Assembly (NCBI GenBank): GCA_017622845.1
Contig: JAGAQJ010000065.1
Coordinates: 1 to 58,057 of the forward strand
DNA: 58,057 nt
Source: Lachnospiraceae bacterium
GTDB lineage: Bacteria > Bacillota > Clostridia > Lachnospirales > Lachnospiraceae
Direction: 5' to 3'
In this document: one piece after another, positions 1 to 9,591 of the stretch
Numbering within the stretch: the first letter of the stretch is position 1
How the letters are laid out: every line of letters begins with the position of its first letter
Notes under the pieces: generated by a model
The model's input: only the letters and a program-made list of their open reading frames with translations
Told to the model about the DNA's origin: nothing
Databases searched by the model: none
Made by a program: the position numbers and the translations under genes

Positions 1-1
1 A

Positions 2-199
2 CATGGTTCATGGTTAAACCTAATCGAAAGTTTCTTCAGTAAAATGACAAAGCAGATGTTGAGGGGGATCAGGGTAACCTCCAAAGAGGAACTGGCAAAC
101 AGAATATATCTGTATTTTGATGAAGTAAACAGGGAGCCAGTCGTATATCACTGGACATACAAGATGGAAGAAATTTCAGTTGAGGAAGCAATCGTTTAA
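2..199 (+). CDS. IS630-family transposase, C-terminal fragment (cut by window edge)
   Basis: The frame opens at the window edge and codes 65 residues before a TAA. It begins HGSWLNLIESFFS, the motif around the last acidic residue of the DDE triad in IS630/Tc1-type transposases, followed by a basic Arg/Lys stretch and a tail typical of the family (IYLYFDEVNREPVVYHW). Only the 3' end is visible, so I cannot tell whether the element is intact. I did not identify the terminal inverted repeat in the bases after the stop. The strand points into the window, toward the 3' end of gdhA. Confidence 0.8.
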   Translation, partial: HGSWLNLIESFFSKMTKQMLRGIRVTSKEELANRIYLYFDEVNREPVVYHWTYKMEEISVEEAIV

Positions 200-355
200 T
201 GTATCAGTTATTAATTATTTAATGTACTAGAGGTACTATGCACATTGCTTGCTTATCGAAATTATCTTGTATAAATATGGGTCAAGTTAAGAGCATAGCT
301 GGGGGATTAGGCTTTTCATTTATGAATATTCTGACAATTCTTTTGTCTTATCCAT

Positions 356-393
356 ACAAAAAGAAAAGCCCCGGAAATTCAGCATTTCCAGGA
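356..393 (-). terminator. Rho-independent terminator of gdhA
   Basis: Reading the minus strand after the gdhA stop, CCTGGAAAT and ATTTCCGGGG pair around a GCTGA loop and are followed by CTTTTCTTTTT. Position just downstream of gdhA fits its transcript end. Confidence 0.7.
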
Positions 394-429
394 CTTCTCA
401 ATATAATCTTTTATCTTAGAAATTCTTAA

Positions 430-1782
<1,353 letters not shown>

Positions 1783-1824
1783 TTATTAAAAAATATAATT
1801 TTAAATTTGTCCGTTTCAACACTG

Positions 1825-1834
1825 TAGTGCACTA
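1825..1834. promoter_or_regulatory. Palindrome TAGTGCACTA in gdhA leader
   Basis: A perfect 10-bp palindrome lies about 15 bp downstream of the proposed gdhA -10 box, where a repressor could sit. No regulator is known to me for this site; it may be chance. Confidence 0.3.
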
Positions 1835-1848
1835 AACTCAACAAACCT

Positions 1849-1877
1849 ATTATAGATTAATTTTTTTTCCAACACAA
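1849..1877 (-). promoter_or_regulatory. Candidate gdhA promoter
   Basis: On the minus strand TATAAT (1849-1854) is separated by 17 bp from TTGTGT (1872-1877). The -10 is perfect and the -35 matches only half. It lies about 85 bp before the gdhA start in an AT-rich stretch with no other gene. Confidence 0.45.
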
Positions 1878-2065
1878 CAAAAATATGCTTTAACAATTAA
1901 TTTTGTGCAATTTACTAAAATTAGTTGTCATAATTAACGATTTTCAGTCTTGTTTAGCGTACGTTGAAGATGATTATAGCGCATTTTAAGATGATTGGAA
2001 TGTCTGAATGATAACACTTATGATAAACTGCCGGTACAGCATTGATTCCGGTTATCAGACTGACT

Positions 2066-2104
2066 CATCGCATTCGAAAATTCCCATTCGAAATCAATTG
2101 CAGC
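2066..2104. repeat. Probable degenerate fragment of intergenic repeat family 1
   Basis: The stretch CATCGCATTCGAAAATTCCC and the bases after it resemble an internal part of the element at 50928-51296 (around CATCGTATTAGGAAATTCCC). The match is imperfect and short. It sits directly beyond the stop of the sensor kinase gene. Confidence 0.4.
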
Positions 2105-2107
2105 ATA

Positions 2108-3424
2108 TCACCTGAAAATCACAAGTATCTGCGTCCCCTTTCCCGGCTCGCTGACCACCTCCAGCGCGGCATGATGCACTTGTGCAATATGTTTTACAAT
2201 CGCAAGCCCAAGTCCGGTGCCGCCCCGCTCCTTTGAGCGTGACTTATCCACACGGTAAAAGCGCTCAAAAATCCTCTCCTGATGCTCCGGCGGTATGCCG
2301 ATACCGTTATCCTTCACAGAGAGAGCCACGCCGCGGCTGCTGCGGTATACCGCCACTTCAACTTTTCCGCCGGGCTTATTATAGCGGATTGCATTGTCAC
2401 AGATATTATAAATCAGTTCATCAATCATCTGTTTGTTGGCGTGTATCGTTTGCGAGGTGCCCTCCGCCCTGATACTCACCTGCTGATTTGCTGCTGCCAG
2501 CTCCAAAAGCTGAACGGTTGCGCATGCCTGCCGGTACAGGTCAATGTCTTCAAACTCCGGAACGGACTGCATGGAGTCCAGTTCCGAAAGCCGTATGATA
2601 TCATTAATCAGGGTCAGCAGTCTGTCCGCATTTTTATGAATTGCCCTTGAAAATTGAATCGTATGCTCCTGATCGGCAATGCCGTTCTCCATAAGCTCCG
2701 CATAACCGGAGATAGAAGTGAGCGGTGTCTTCAGCTCATGTGACACGTTAGCAGTAAAATCCTGACGCATCGTTGCATTTTTGAGAATATCCTGATGCTG
2801 CTTGCTGATCGTTTCCACAAAGGGCTTCAGCTCCTCGTATATTTCCACGGATTCAATATCGTCCATATGCTTGCTCACATTTTCAATCGGGGCAATCAGT
2901 CTGTCCGTAATCAACCGCGCAAGCACCGCACAGAACACAAACAGCAGCAGGGCGATTGCAACAAGGATCGGAATAATTCTCTGCAGCAGGCCAAAGGCGT
3001 TGCTTGCCTGCTTTGATACCCTGACAACGCTGTTATCCCTCGTTATTACTGCATAATAGAAAAGATTTTCCGATAACGTATCCGAGGTTCTGACTGCATA
3101 TCCCTCGCCGTTTTCCAATGCTTCTATAATTTCCTCCCTGCCGGCGTGATTGTCCATGGTTTCCTGATCTGCCTGATTATCATACAGAACGCTTCCATCC
3201 GCCTTAACTGCCGTGATGCGGATATCATCCCGCAGCTCTCCGAAATTCTGCCAATTGATTCCTTCATTATCATACAAATTTTTGAGGAGATATGCATAAG
3301 AACGAATCTCCTCTGTCACCTGTTCCTTCACCATATCATAAGACACAAAAAGCGTGAGAAAAAGCGTCGAAAGAATCGCAATCGCCGTGACAATCATAAA
3401 ATGCAGATAGATTCTTCGTCTCAT
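2108..3424 (-). CDS. Membrane sensor histidine kinase, PhoR-like
   Basis: 438 residues. A membrane segment at about 7-28, an extracytoplasmic region to about 150, a second membrane segment at about 151-172, then a linker and the kinase core. The HisKA motif NVSHELKTPLTSISGY places the phosphorylated histidine at H229; ATP-binding boxes DNGIGIP and GGTGLGLAIVK follow. It overlaps the response regulator stop by 4 bp (ATGA), so the two are co-transcribed and translationally coupled. The PhoR assignment rests on the neighbouring Na/phosphate symporter with a Pho box; the sensed signal is inferred, not seen. Confidence 0.88.
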   Translation of the reverse strand: MRRRIYLHFMIVTAIAILSTLFLTLFVSYDMVKEQVTEEIRSYAYLLKNLYDNEGINWQNFGELRDDIRITAVKADGSVLYDNQADQETMDNHAGREEIIEALENGEGYAVRTSDTLSENLFYYAVITRDNSVVRVSKQASNAFGLLQRIIPILVAIALLLFVFCAVLARLITDRLIAPIENVSKHMDDIESVEIYEELKPFVETISKQHQDILKNATMRQDFTANVSHELKTPLTSISGYAELMENGIADQEHTIQFSRAIHKNADRLLTLINDIIRLSELDSMQSVPEFEDIDLYRQACATVQLLELAAANQQVSIRAEGTSQTIHANKQMIDELIYNICDNAIRYNKPGGKVEVAVYRSSRGVALSVKDNGIGIPPEHQERIFERFYRVDKSRSKERGGTGLGLAIVKHIAQVHHAALEVVSEPGKGTQILVIFR

Positions 3425-4101
3425 TCGATTACATACCCCACATTTCTGACGGTTCTGATATGGTTGCCTTCACTGCCCAGCTTTTGCCGGAGGGTCTTGA
3501 TGTGCATATCTACTGTTCTGGTCTCACCGCTGTAGTTCACACCCCATATTCTGTTCATAATGCTTTCTCTAGTCAGAACAATTCCTGTATTTTCCAGAAA
3601 CATTTTCAGAAGCTCGTATTCCTTAAAGGTCAGCTCGCAGCTTTCCCCGCTGACAGATACCGCATGCTTCCTGTCGTCCAGCAGGATGGAACCAAGCGAC
3701 AAGGTATCGGACTGTGACGGAGTCTGCTCGGCTGCTGTCCTTCGAAGCAGCGCCCTTACCCTTGCAATTAACTCCATGACGCCAAAAGGCTTGGTCAGAT
3801 AATCGTCCGCACCTGCGTCAAGTCCCTTTACTTTATCGATTTCGGTGGTCTTTGCCGTTACCATGATAACAGGAAGCTTCTTCCACTCCTTCTGTTCCCT
3901 GAGGTTCTGCACAATCTGCATGCCGTCTTCATCAGGAAGCATGATGTCAAGCACTGCAAGCTCCGGAGTCCTTTCGCGCATCGCTTCATAGAAGCCTTTT
4001 GCGCTGCTAAAGCCCTTCACCTCGTATCCGCTGTTTTTCAGCGCAAAACTCTCTACCTCAAGAATATCCGTATCATCTTCTACAATATAAATCAGCGGCA
4101 T
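3421..4101 (-). CDS. OmpR/PhoB-family response regulator
   Basis: 226 residues: a receiver domain (about 1-118) with the acidic pair E8/D9/D10, phospho-acceptor D52 in AVLDIMLPDEDG and K103 in LTKPFG, then a winged-helix DNA-binding domain (about 130-224) ending in the typical GYVIE. The start has AAGGG ten bases upstream. It leads directly into the kinase gene. Because a four-repeat Pho box precedes the symporter just upstream, this is probably the PhoP/PhoB-type phosphate regulator of the strain (inference). A repeat element (4116-4247) lies between it and the symporter. Confidence 0.9.
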   Translation of the reverse strand: MPLIYIVEDDTDILEVESFALKNSGYEVKGFSSAKGFYEAMRERTPELAVLDIMLPDEDGMQIVQNLREQKEWKKLPVIMVTAKTTEIDKVKGLDAGADDYLTKPFGVMELIARVRALLRRTAAEQTPSQSDTLSLGSILLDDRKHAVSVSGESCELTFKEYELLKMFLENTGIVLTRESIMNRIWGVNYSGETRTVDMHIKTLRQKLGSEGNHIRTVRNVGYVIE

Positions 4102-4115
4102 TTTTGTATTCCCTT

Positions 4116-4247
4116 GTAACGCTTCAGTACCCTCATAGTTACGTCATCAAGTCATGCAAAACCACTTCGCGGCGGCTTGATGCCTAACGCAGTTTACGCA
4201 TTCTTACGCACTCCGCAGCAAGTGCGCAGCGCTGTACTGAACATTAC
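4116..4247. repeat. Intergenic repeat, family 2, copy a
   Basis: A 132-bp segment bounded by imperfect inverted ends (GTAACGCTTCAGTAC and GTACTGAACATTAC). Its core CATGCAAAACCACTTCGCGG recurs at 50250-50385 with one base changed. The left end reaches into the ribosome-site region of the response regulator, so the element is part of the leader of that gene or of the transcript joining it to the symporter. Confidence 0.65.
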
Positions 4248-4266
4248 GTTCCTTTCCTATTATTAT

Positions 4267-6048
4267 TTATTCATGCTTTATTGGAAGCTCATAATGTTTC
4301 AGGTAGTCTTGATAAAGCCTGTCAAACTCGCTCCCTTCACCCTTCTGCAGATTATCCACATACTCATGTGCGTGAGTGTCGTCTTCATAGAGCTGCATGA
4401 CATTGATTGCCAGATTAGAGCAGTGGTCCGCTACTCTCTCATAATTGTTGGTAATATCCGAAAGGACAAATCCCATCTCGGCAGTGCATTTTCCTTTTCT
4501 GAGGCGCTTGGTGTGGCGTTTCTTCATTTCCTTCTGCAGCGTGTCAATTGCTTCCTCAAAAGGCTCTATCGTCTTTGCTGCCTGCTCATCCTCTGTCTTG
4601 AATGCATTGATAGACGCATCTACAATATCCAGAACAGCCTGTGAAAAAATCCGAAGCTCCTCGATTGCTTTCGCAGAAAAGCTCTGCTCCTTTTTATTCA
4701 TCTCTTTTGCGCAGTCTGCCAGATTCATCGCATGATCCGAGATACGCTCCAAATCCCCCACGCTATGCAGAAGCATATTGAGCTTTCTGGAATCCGTTTC
4801 ACTGAGATTTCTGCTGGAAAGCTTTACCAGATATCCGCTGATTTCGTCATCATAGCGGTCTACAAGATTCTCCTTGCGCTCCACTTCCTTTGTCGTATTT
4901 TTATCATATTCAAATAAATCACGCATGGCATCGCTCAATGCTTCTCTTGTAATCTCTGCCATTTTCACAACATACGAGTATGCCTGCTCCAGCGCAAACG
5001 AGGGTGTACTTAAGAAACGCTCATCCATCTTGGCAAAAATCTCGTTCTCTCTTGCCTGCCGTTCCTCCTCCTCATCAGGCTTGATAATAATAAAGGAAAG
5101 CTTTTCAAGCAGATTAGCAAAGGGCAGTAAAATCAAGGTGGCGGCGACATTGAATCCGGTATGCACAACTGCGATTCCCGCTGTGTCCGCCGCCTGTGAC
5201 ATAAACGAAAAGTGCATCAGCGCATTTAAAGAATAAAATACTGCCATAAAAATAATCGTACCAATAATATTAAAAAGCAAATGAACAATTGCAGCGCGCT
5301 TGGCATTTTTTCCTGCACCTACGCCGGACATCAGCGCGGTGACGCATGTACCAATATTTTGTCCGAGGATAATCGGCACTGCTGCTGCATAGGTCACTGT
5401 TCCGGTGCTGCATAACGCCTGCAATATACCTACGGAAGCAGAGGACGACTGAATCACCGCGGTCAGAATCATACCCATCAAAAGTCCCAGTATCGGATTG
5501 GTAAACATGGTAAAAAGCCTTGTAAACTGCGGTATTTGGCTTAACGGCTTCATCGCGGAGGACATCATATCCATGCCGAACATTAAGATTGCAAAGCCTA
5601 CTAAGATACTGCCTAAGTCGCGCTTTTTGCCGTTTTTTAAAAACATGATAAAAATTACGCCGACTATGGCAAGTATGGGAGAAAACGAAGTCGGCTTGAC
5701 AAGCTGCAAGAGAAGATTATCACTTTCAATTCCCGTCAGACTCAGCAGCCATGAGGTAATTGTTGTTCCAATATTCGCGCCCATGATAATTCCTATTGCC
5801 TGCGAAAGCTTCATGATTCCCGAATTTACAAAGCCTACTACCATAACGGTTGTCGCTGAGGATGACTGAATCACCGCGGTCACGCCTGCACCCAGCAGTA
5901 CCGCCTTCAATCTATTGTTGGTGAGGCTCTCAAGGATTTTCTCAAGCCGTCCGCCCGAAAGCTTCTCAAGCCCCTCACTGAGCAAATGCATTCCATACAA
6001 AAACAGGGCAAGCCCTCCAACCATTGTCAATAAATCAAATACACTCAT
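4267..6048 (-). CDS. Na+/phosphate cotransporter with C-terminal PhoU-like domain
   Basis: 593 residues. The membrane part carries the two inverted Na/Pi repeats with their hallmark QSSSATT (Q61) and QSSSASV (Q200), and further glycine-rich membrane segments up to about residue 320. From about 345 to 570 the chain is charged and helical like PhoU (LHSVGDLERISDHAMNLADCAKEM; NNYERVADHCSNLA, both with PhoU metal-site character). Family role: sodium-driven phosphate uptake. A Pho box stands before it and a two-component pair follows, so it is probably induced on phosphate limitation. Confidence 0.93.
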   Translation of the reverse strand: MSVFDLLTMVGGLALFLYGMHLLSEGLEKLSGGRLEKILESLTNNRLKAVLLGAGVTAVIQSSSATTVMVVGFVNSGIMKLSQAIGIIMGANIGTTITSWLLSLTGIESDNLLLQLVKPTSFSPILAIVGVIFIMFLKNGKKRDLGSILVGFAILMFGMDMMSSAMKPLSQIPQFTRLFTMFTNPILGLLMGMILTAVIQSSSASVGILQALCSTGTVTYAAAVPIILGQNIGTCVTALMSGVGAGKNAKRAAIVHLLFNIIGTIIFMAVFYSLNALMHFSFMSQAADTAGIAVVHTGFNVAATLILLPFANLLEKLSFIIIKPDEEEERQARENEIFAKMDERFLSTPSFALEQAYSYVVKMAEITREALSDAMRDLFEYDKNTTKEVERKENLVDRYDDEISGYLVKLSSRNLSETDSRKLNMLLHSVGDLERISDHAMNLADCAKEMNKKEQSFSAKAIEELRIFSQAVLDIVDASINAFKTEDEQAAKTIEPFEEAIDTLQKEMKKRHTKRLRKGKCTAEMGFVLSDITNNYERVADHCSNLAINVMQLYEDDTHAHEYVDNLQKGEGSEFDRLYQDYLKHYELPIKHE

Positions 6049-6146
6049 ACTTTTCTCCTTCAGTTTTCTGCCGCAGCAGTTCCTCTATCCCAACTCCTGC
6101 TGCCGTTCTACTATATATACAGTTATCACCCATACAAAGCCAGAAT

Positions 6147-6196
6147 ATCATAAATGTGTAAAATTTACATACAAAGTTTTGTAAAATGTATGTAAA
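6147..6196 (-). promoter_or_regulatory. Pho box and -10 of the Na/phosphate transporter
   Basis: On the minus strand four hexamers spaced by exactly 5 bp appear in a row: TTTACA, TTTACA, TTGTAT, TTTTAC (6196 down to 6158). This is the PhoP-binding arrangement known in Bacillota (TT[A/T/C]ACA repeats, 11-bp period). A TATGAT -10 (6147-6152) follows directly, which suits an activated promoter without its own -35. Confidence 0.75.
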
Positions 6197-6208
6197 GTAA
6201 GCCATGCA

Positions 6209-6272
6209 GAAAAAAAGAAAGCCGCAGCCCGTGGGAGCTTGCTCACTAAGGACTGCGGCTTTCTTTTTTTCT
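6209..6272. terminator. Strong bidirectional hairpin terminator
   Basis: AAAAAAAGAAAGCCGCAG and CTGCGGCTTTCTTTTTTT pair perfectly around a 25-base loop that itself contains GAGC/GCTC. A run of T follows on both strands. It separates the 3' end of the lectin gene array from the Pho-regulated promoter. Confidence 0.8.
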
Positions 6273-6287
6273 ATAGGGCGCACGCCC

Positions 6288-6355
6288 GGCATGCATAAGT
6301 TGGCTCCATTTCCTTATATTTTTCCTATACCTTTCCCCGCCAACTTATGCATGGC
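6288..6355. repeat. Inverted repeat around GCATGCATAAGTTGGC
   Basis: Arms at 6288-6304 and 6339-6355 match at about 16 of 17 bases, with a 34-bp AT-rich spacer. The flank CGCACGCCCGGCA also resembles the repeats at 34105 and 49265. No function is evident. Confidence 0.5.
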
Positions 6356-6387
6356 ATGGCTGTCCTGCATCCATAAAACATATTCAA

Positions 6388-6433
6388 CCAGTCCGTGGGA
6401 GCTTGCTCTCTAAGGACCGGGGCTTTCTTTTTT
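6388..6433 (-). terminator. Hairpin after the lectin gene
   Basis: CCAGTCC and GGACCGG pair around GTGGGAGCTTGCTCTCTAA, nearly the same loop as in the hairpin at 6209-6272. No good T run follows on the minus strand, so termination here may be weak and completed at the second hairpin. Confidence 0.45.
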
Positions 6434-6434
6434 C

Positions 6435-7022
6435 CTACTTTTCTTTTTTGTAATAAATTAATCCCAGCTGCGCTACGTACCCTCCGTTTCCTCCGGTTCC
6501 GGCATTGCCGCACAAGCCTTTAAACTCTCCGCCCTTGGGAATCTCAAGCTTGAAATCCGTACCGCCGCCCCAGCTGCCAAAGGGTCCGTAGGTTTTTCCT
6601 TTTACGGTCTTGATGACAACCTTTGCAAAGGATTTGCCGCCGCCGAAGGAAATCCCCTTTCTGCCTTGTATTCCTGCAAGACTGTCACCGTCCTCAAACC
6701 GGATTACCTGCTCTTGCCCTCCGAAGCTGCTGCCATGCAGAGGCCCTCTCTCGCCGTCGGTATAAAGCACCTGAATCGCATCGATAATTCCTCCGCTGCG
6801 AATGACAATTCCAGCCGGCTGCTTCTGCTTCTCTCCGATGAGCTCCGATTCGTCAAAATCCCTGCCGCTTTTGGTTCCCTCCGGACCTGCTTTGTGATAG
6901 TTTCTGCCCTCTGTCATTGCACCGGACAAGCTTCCCATAATATCAGCGTCTCCCGATGCTTTTTCCTTTCCAAACATTCCTGTCAGCCCGTCAAGTCCCT
7001 GTGTAATTTTATCTGTATTCAT
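6435..7022 (-). CDS. Jacalin-like lectin domain protein
   Basis: 195 residues. After a 65-residue polar N-terminus, the segment from about 70 to 190 has the beta-prism pattern of jacalin-like lectins: GGIIDAIQVLY, RFEDGDSLAGIQG, KTYGPFGSWGGG, FKLEIPKGGEFKGLCGNAG, and a C-terminal LGLIYY strand. Such domains bind carbohydrates. There is no signal peptide, so it is made in the cytoplasm. The start has AGGAGGATTTTT. It is the last gene of a long minus-strand array after two DUF2589 genes and a lysin. Sugar target and role are unknown; a lectin that recognises cell-wall or host glycans after lysis would fit the context (inference). Confidence 0.75.
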   Translation of the reverse strand: MNTDKITQGLDGLTGMFGKEKASGDADIMGSLSGAMTEGRNYHKAGPEGTKSGRDFDESELIGEKQKQPAGIVIRSGGIIDAIQVLYTDGERGPLHGSSFGGQEQVIRFEDGDSLAGIQGRKGISFGGGKSFAKVVIKTVKGKTYGPFGSWGGGTDFKLEIPKGGEFKGLCGNAGTGGNGGYVAQLGLIYYKKEK

Positions 7023-7054
7023 AAAAATCCTCCTGTCTTATGCGACTGCATGCT

Positions 7055-8257
7055 CTAATTCTCTCCTGACTTCTGCGTCTTTTCCGGAAGAGCAGCCGTC
7101 CTGCCTGCCATAGCATCATTATACTCGGCTTTCTTGCTAAAGAGGTCATTTTCCAGCTTGCTTACATTTCTCTGGTTATTGACAGCGTTCTGCTGTGCTG
7201 TTTCCATTGCCTTGTAATATGTTTCGCTGCTGTCGTAGCTCTTTGCGGCGCCCTCATTGTCCACCGCCTTTAGTGCAAACAGATCAGACACACCCTCCGG
7301 CATATTCTGGCTGTCGGCAATCATCTTCACAAAGTCGCCCGCCTGATTTTGGAATGCGCCCCAGCTTTGATTGATACTGTCCATCGTCTGTGTGTAAGCC
7401 AATGCCCTCTTATCGCTTTCCTCACGCTGCTGCTCAATCTGTCTTTTCTCCTCCTCAGTCGCGGCATTTTTCAGTCTGTTGTCAAATTCCTCTCTGTCAA
7501 CGCTGTTCTGCAGACGGCTCATAATCTCCCTGTAAGCATTGAGCTGGGCGGATGCAACCTTTTTCATCTGTATCAGGCTGCAGGAAAGTCCGTCCTGCGC
7601 GGTTGCCAGACGATTTTCTATCTGGCTGATTTCCTGACGAAGCGCCTTAAGCCGCTCTGCTCTTGCCTTTGCCTGCTCGGAAAGGTTCTGTCCGTTTCCG
7701 TCCTTCAAGGTGCTTCCCACCAGCATCGGCGCTACATTCGCTGCCATCATATCAAGCACTCTTGCAAGCCCCTCCGGTGTCCCATGGTTTGTTGCCCGTA
7801 CATCTACGTGATACTTTGCGGAATTGTCAGAGCTTCTTGTATGTGACTGATGCGCACTGATGCTTCCTGTCACGCTGACCTTAACGATTCCCAGTCTCAC
7901 GCCGCCTGTGATGCTTGCACTCAGGTCCATGCCGGATTCCTGACGCTCGCTCTGTTTTACCTCCATGTCAAAGAGTATGTTCACCTCGTCCACCTGAAGA
8001 TTCGGAATCGGTACGATTGCCAGCATGGGCACGTCTACCTTCATCTCGTCAAGGTTGCTCGTTCCGTCCTCGTTGACGCTGCGTCTCTGATAGCCAAACG
8101 CCGCAGTGCGGACTTTTCCCTCTGCGTCAAAACCGACGCGATTGATAAAATCAGCCGTAGAATTGGCAAGCTGTGTGCCGGCATCTGCTGCCGCACGCAA
8201 GGGCGCTCCGATAAGCTGGTCCATCTGTAATCCTGCAAATTGTTCTGCAATTGCCAT
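7055..8257 (-). CDS. DUF2589 domain protein, long form
   Basis: 400 residues. The N-terminal half matches my memory of DUF2589: LQMDQLIGAPLRAAADA, ADFINRVGF, and the strand-rich VDVPMLAIVPIPNLQVDEVNILFDMEVK, then a glycine-rich strand SASITGGVRLGIVKVSVTGS and the VRATNHGTPEGLARVLDM block. Residues about 205-390 are long charged helices likely to form a coiled coil (RLKALRQEISQIENRLATAQ). No signal peptide or membrane segment. Second-last in the array; a shorter paralogue lies two genes upstream. Molecular function of the family is not known. Confidence 0.75.
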   Translation of the reverse strand: MAIAEQFAGLQMDQLIGAPLRAAADAGTQLANSTADFINRVGFDAEGKVRTAAFGYQRRSVNEDGTSNLDEMKVDVPMLAIVPIPNLQVDEVNILFDMEVKQSERQESGMDLSASITGGVRLGIVKVSVTGSISAHQSHTRSSDNSAKYHVDVRATNHGTPEGLARVLDMMAANVAPMLVGSTLKDGNGQNLSEQAKARAERLKALRQEISQIENRLATAQDGLSCSLIQMKKVASAQLNAYREIMSRLQNSVDREEFDNRLKNAATEEEKRQIEQQREESDKRALAYTQTMDSINQSWGAFQNQAGDFVKMIADSQNMPEGVSDLFALKAVDNEGAAKSYDSSETYYKAMETAQQNAVNNQRNVSKLENDLFSKKAEYNDAMAGRTAALPEKTQKSGEN

Positions 8258-8303
8258 AATAATCCCTTCTTTCTGTTTGTATTTTATATTTGTAACTTAT
8301 GTG

Positions 8304-8660
8304 TTACCGTTTGTTTTTGCGGCACGCTTCCCTTGTAGCCGAAACGTGTCCGTTTCTGTACTGCGTACCCTGTCTGTCAAAGCTTCGGCGGCGCCCGATG
8401 ATATGGTATGCCAGCCTGCGGATACGGCAAAGCATTCGTGCAAAAAAGCCTGCTTTCTTCTGTTCCTGCGGATAAGATATATCCATGACAGCAATGCTCT
8501 CCACAAAAAGGACTTCTCCCTGCGTTTCCTGTTCCAATAACAGCCGCAGGTTCATCTCTGCTGCCAGCTCCTTTGCATGAAAAAGGATTTCCTGCTTCAC
8601 CCGTTCCTGTTCTTGGGCACGTTCTATTGCCTTTTCTTTCTTTGCAGCGTTTTTATTCAT
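8304..8660 (-). CDS. Small basic protein of unknown function
   Basis: 118 residues from the ATG at 8660, which follows AAAAGG and overlaps the preceding DUF2589 stop by 8 bp; a TTG at 8678 would add six residues. The N-terminus is a charged helix (KKEKAIERAQEQERVKQ), the middle a strand-like LLLEQETQGEVLFVESIAV, and the tail is strongly basic (RMLCRIRRLAYHIIGRRR). I recognise no family. The position between two DUF2589 genes suggests it works with them, perhaps as an adaptor or nucleic acid/membrane-binding partner (inference). Confidence 0.6.
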   Translation of the reverse strand: MNKNAAKKEKAIERAQEQERVKQEILFHAKELAAEMNLRLLLEQETQGEVLFVESIAVMDISYPQEQKKAGFFARMLCRIRRLAYHIIGRRRSFDRQGTQYRNGHVSATREACRKNKR

Positions 8661-9531
8661 AATCCTTTTCCAAGCCAAACTCGATTTCCTTGTTCATAAT
8701 TTTTTCCTGATATTCCATGATGCGGTTGGCAATATTAGACTGCGCCATCAGGTACTTATCCTTGTCAAACTCTCTGGTGTCCTCTTCAAAAGCATCGTAG
8801 CTAATCTGCTGCAGCCGCTCCTGCTCGGCAATCATATCCGTAATCTTTTGGTAGAGCTGCCTTAACCGCTTAATCTTTGCCTTCATCTTGGATACCTCCT
8901 GCCATGTATTCTTCTGGTCATCGCTTCCCAGATTGCCGTCCACCGCTACCGGCGTGGTATCTGTTTTCTTTGCTATCTGGTTGGAACTGAGCAGGTCTGT
9001 CAGGCGCAGAATCCCTTCTGTTGCCGGCAGGGAGCTAATCTGCATCTTATATGTAACTCTGGGAAGAAAATCGCTTTCCCTCTGCTCAGGAGAACAGATA
9101 CGGGCAGTAATGGCACATTTTCCTTCGTCGCTTTTTTCTGCCTTCACCTCCGTGGAAAAGTCAATCTCCGCCTTCTCTACGTTGAGATTTGTGATGGGAA
9201 CTATCGAGAGCAGCGGTACCTGCATCTGCAGATTATCCACGCTGTATCCCTCCTCTCCCTCGGGACGGACCTGCTCATAAGCAATGTTAATATTATTCAG
9301 CCGTACCGTCTCCTCCGTACCATTCTGGCGCAGCGTTCCCATGCTTTTGATGGCATCTACCACCTGCGCACGAAGCTGCTGATTGGATTTTGCAAGCGCA
9401 TGAAGGGGGGCATACACCAAATCATCTAACGGGATAAAATCACTTTCCTTAAATCCGCCGCCCGAGCTGTCCTCCCCCTCCTCATCGCCCTCATAATATT
9501 CTCCGCCATAATACTTTTCTTCGTCAGCCAT
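8653..9531 (-). CDS. DUF2589 domain protein, short form
   Basis: 292 residues. An acidic, tyrosine/glycine-rich start (residues 1-25) leads into the DUF2589-type core: FIPLDDLVYAPLHALAKSNQQL, then LQMQVPLLSIVPITNLNVEKAEIDF, the same block order as in the 400-residue paralogue. The C-terminal third is charged helix (MKAKIKRLRQLYQKITDMIAEQERL). AAGGAGTGTAGGAC precedes the start. The two paralogues could form a hetero-oligomer (inference). No secretion signal. Confidence 0.68.
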   Translation of the reverse strand: MADEEKYYGGEYYEGDEEGEDSSGGGFKESDFIPLDDLVYAPLHALAKSNQQLRAQVVDAIKSMGTLRQNGTEETVRLNNINIAYEQVRPEGEEGYSVDNLQMQVPLLSIVPITNLNVEKAEIDFSTEVKAEKSDEGKCAITARICSPEQRESDFLPRVTYKMQISSLPATEGILRLTDLLSSNQIAKKTDTTPVAVDGNLGSDDQKNTWQEVSKMKAKIKRLRQLYQKITDMIAEQERLQQISYDAFEEDTREFDKDKYLMAQSNIANRIMEYQEKIMNKEIEFGLEKDYE

Positions 9532-9591
9532 GTCCTACACTCCTTCATGAAACGCAATCATTTCGATGCCTTTACTCCTGCATCCGCTTCT

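Noticed and set aside
238-429. Small 63-residue frame after the transposase fragment
   Set aside because: No ribosome site, unusual composition, and it runs through the gdhA terminator.
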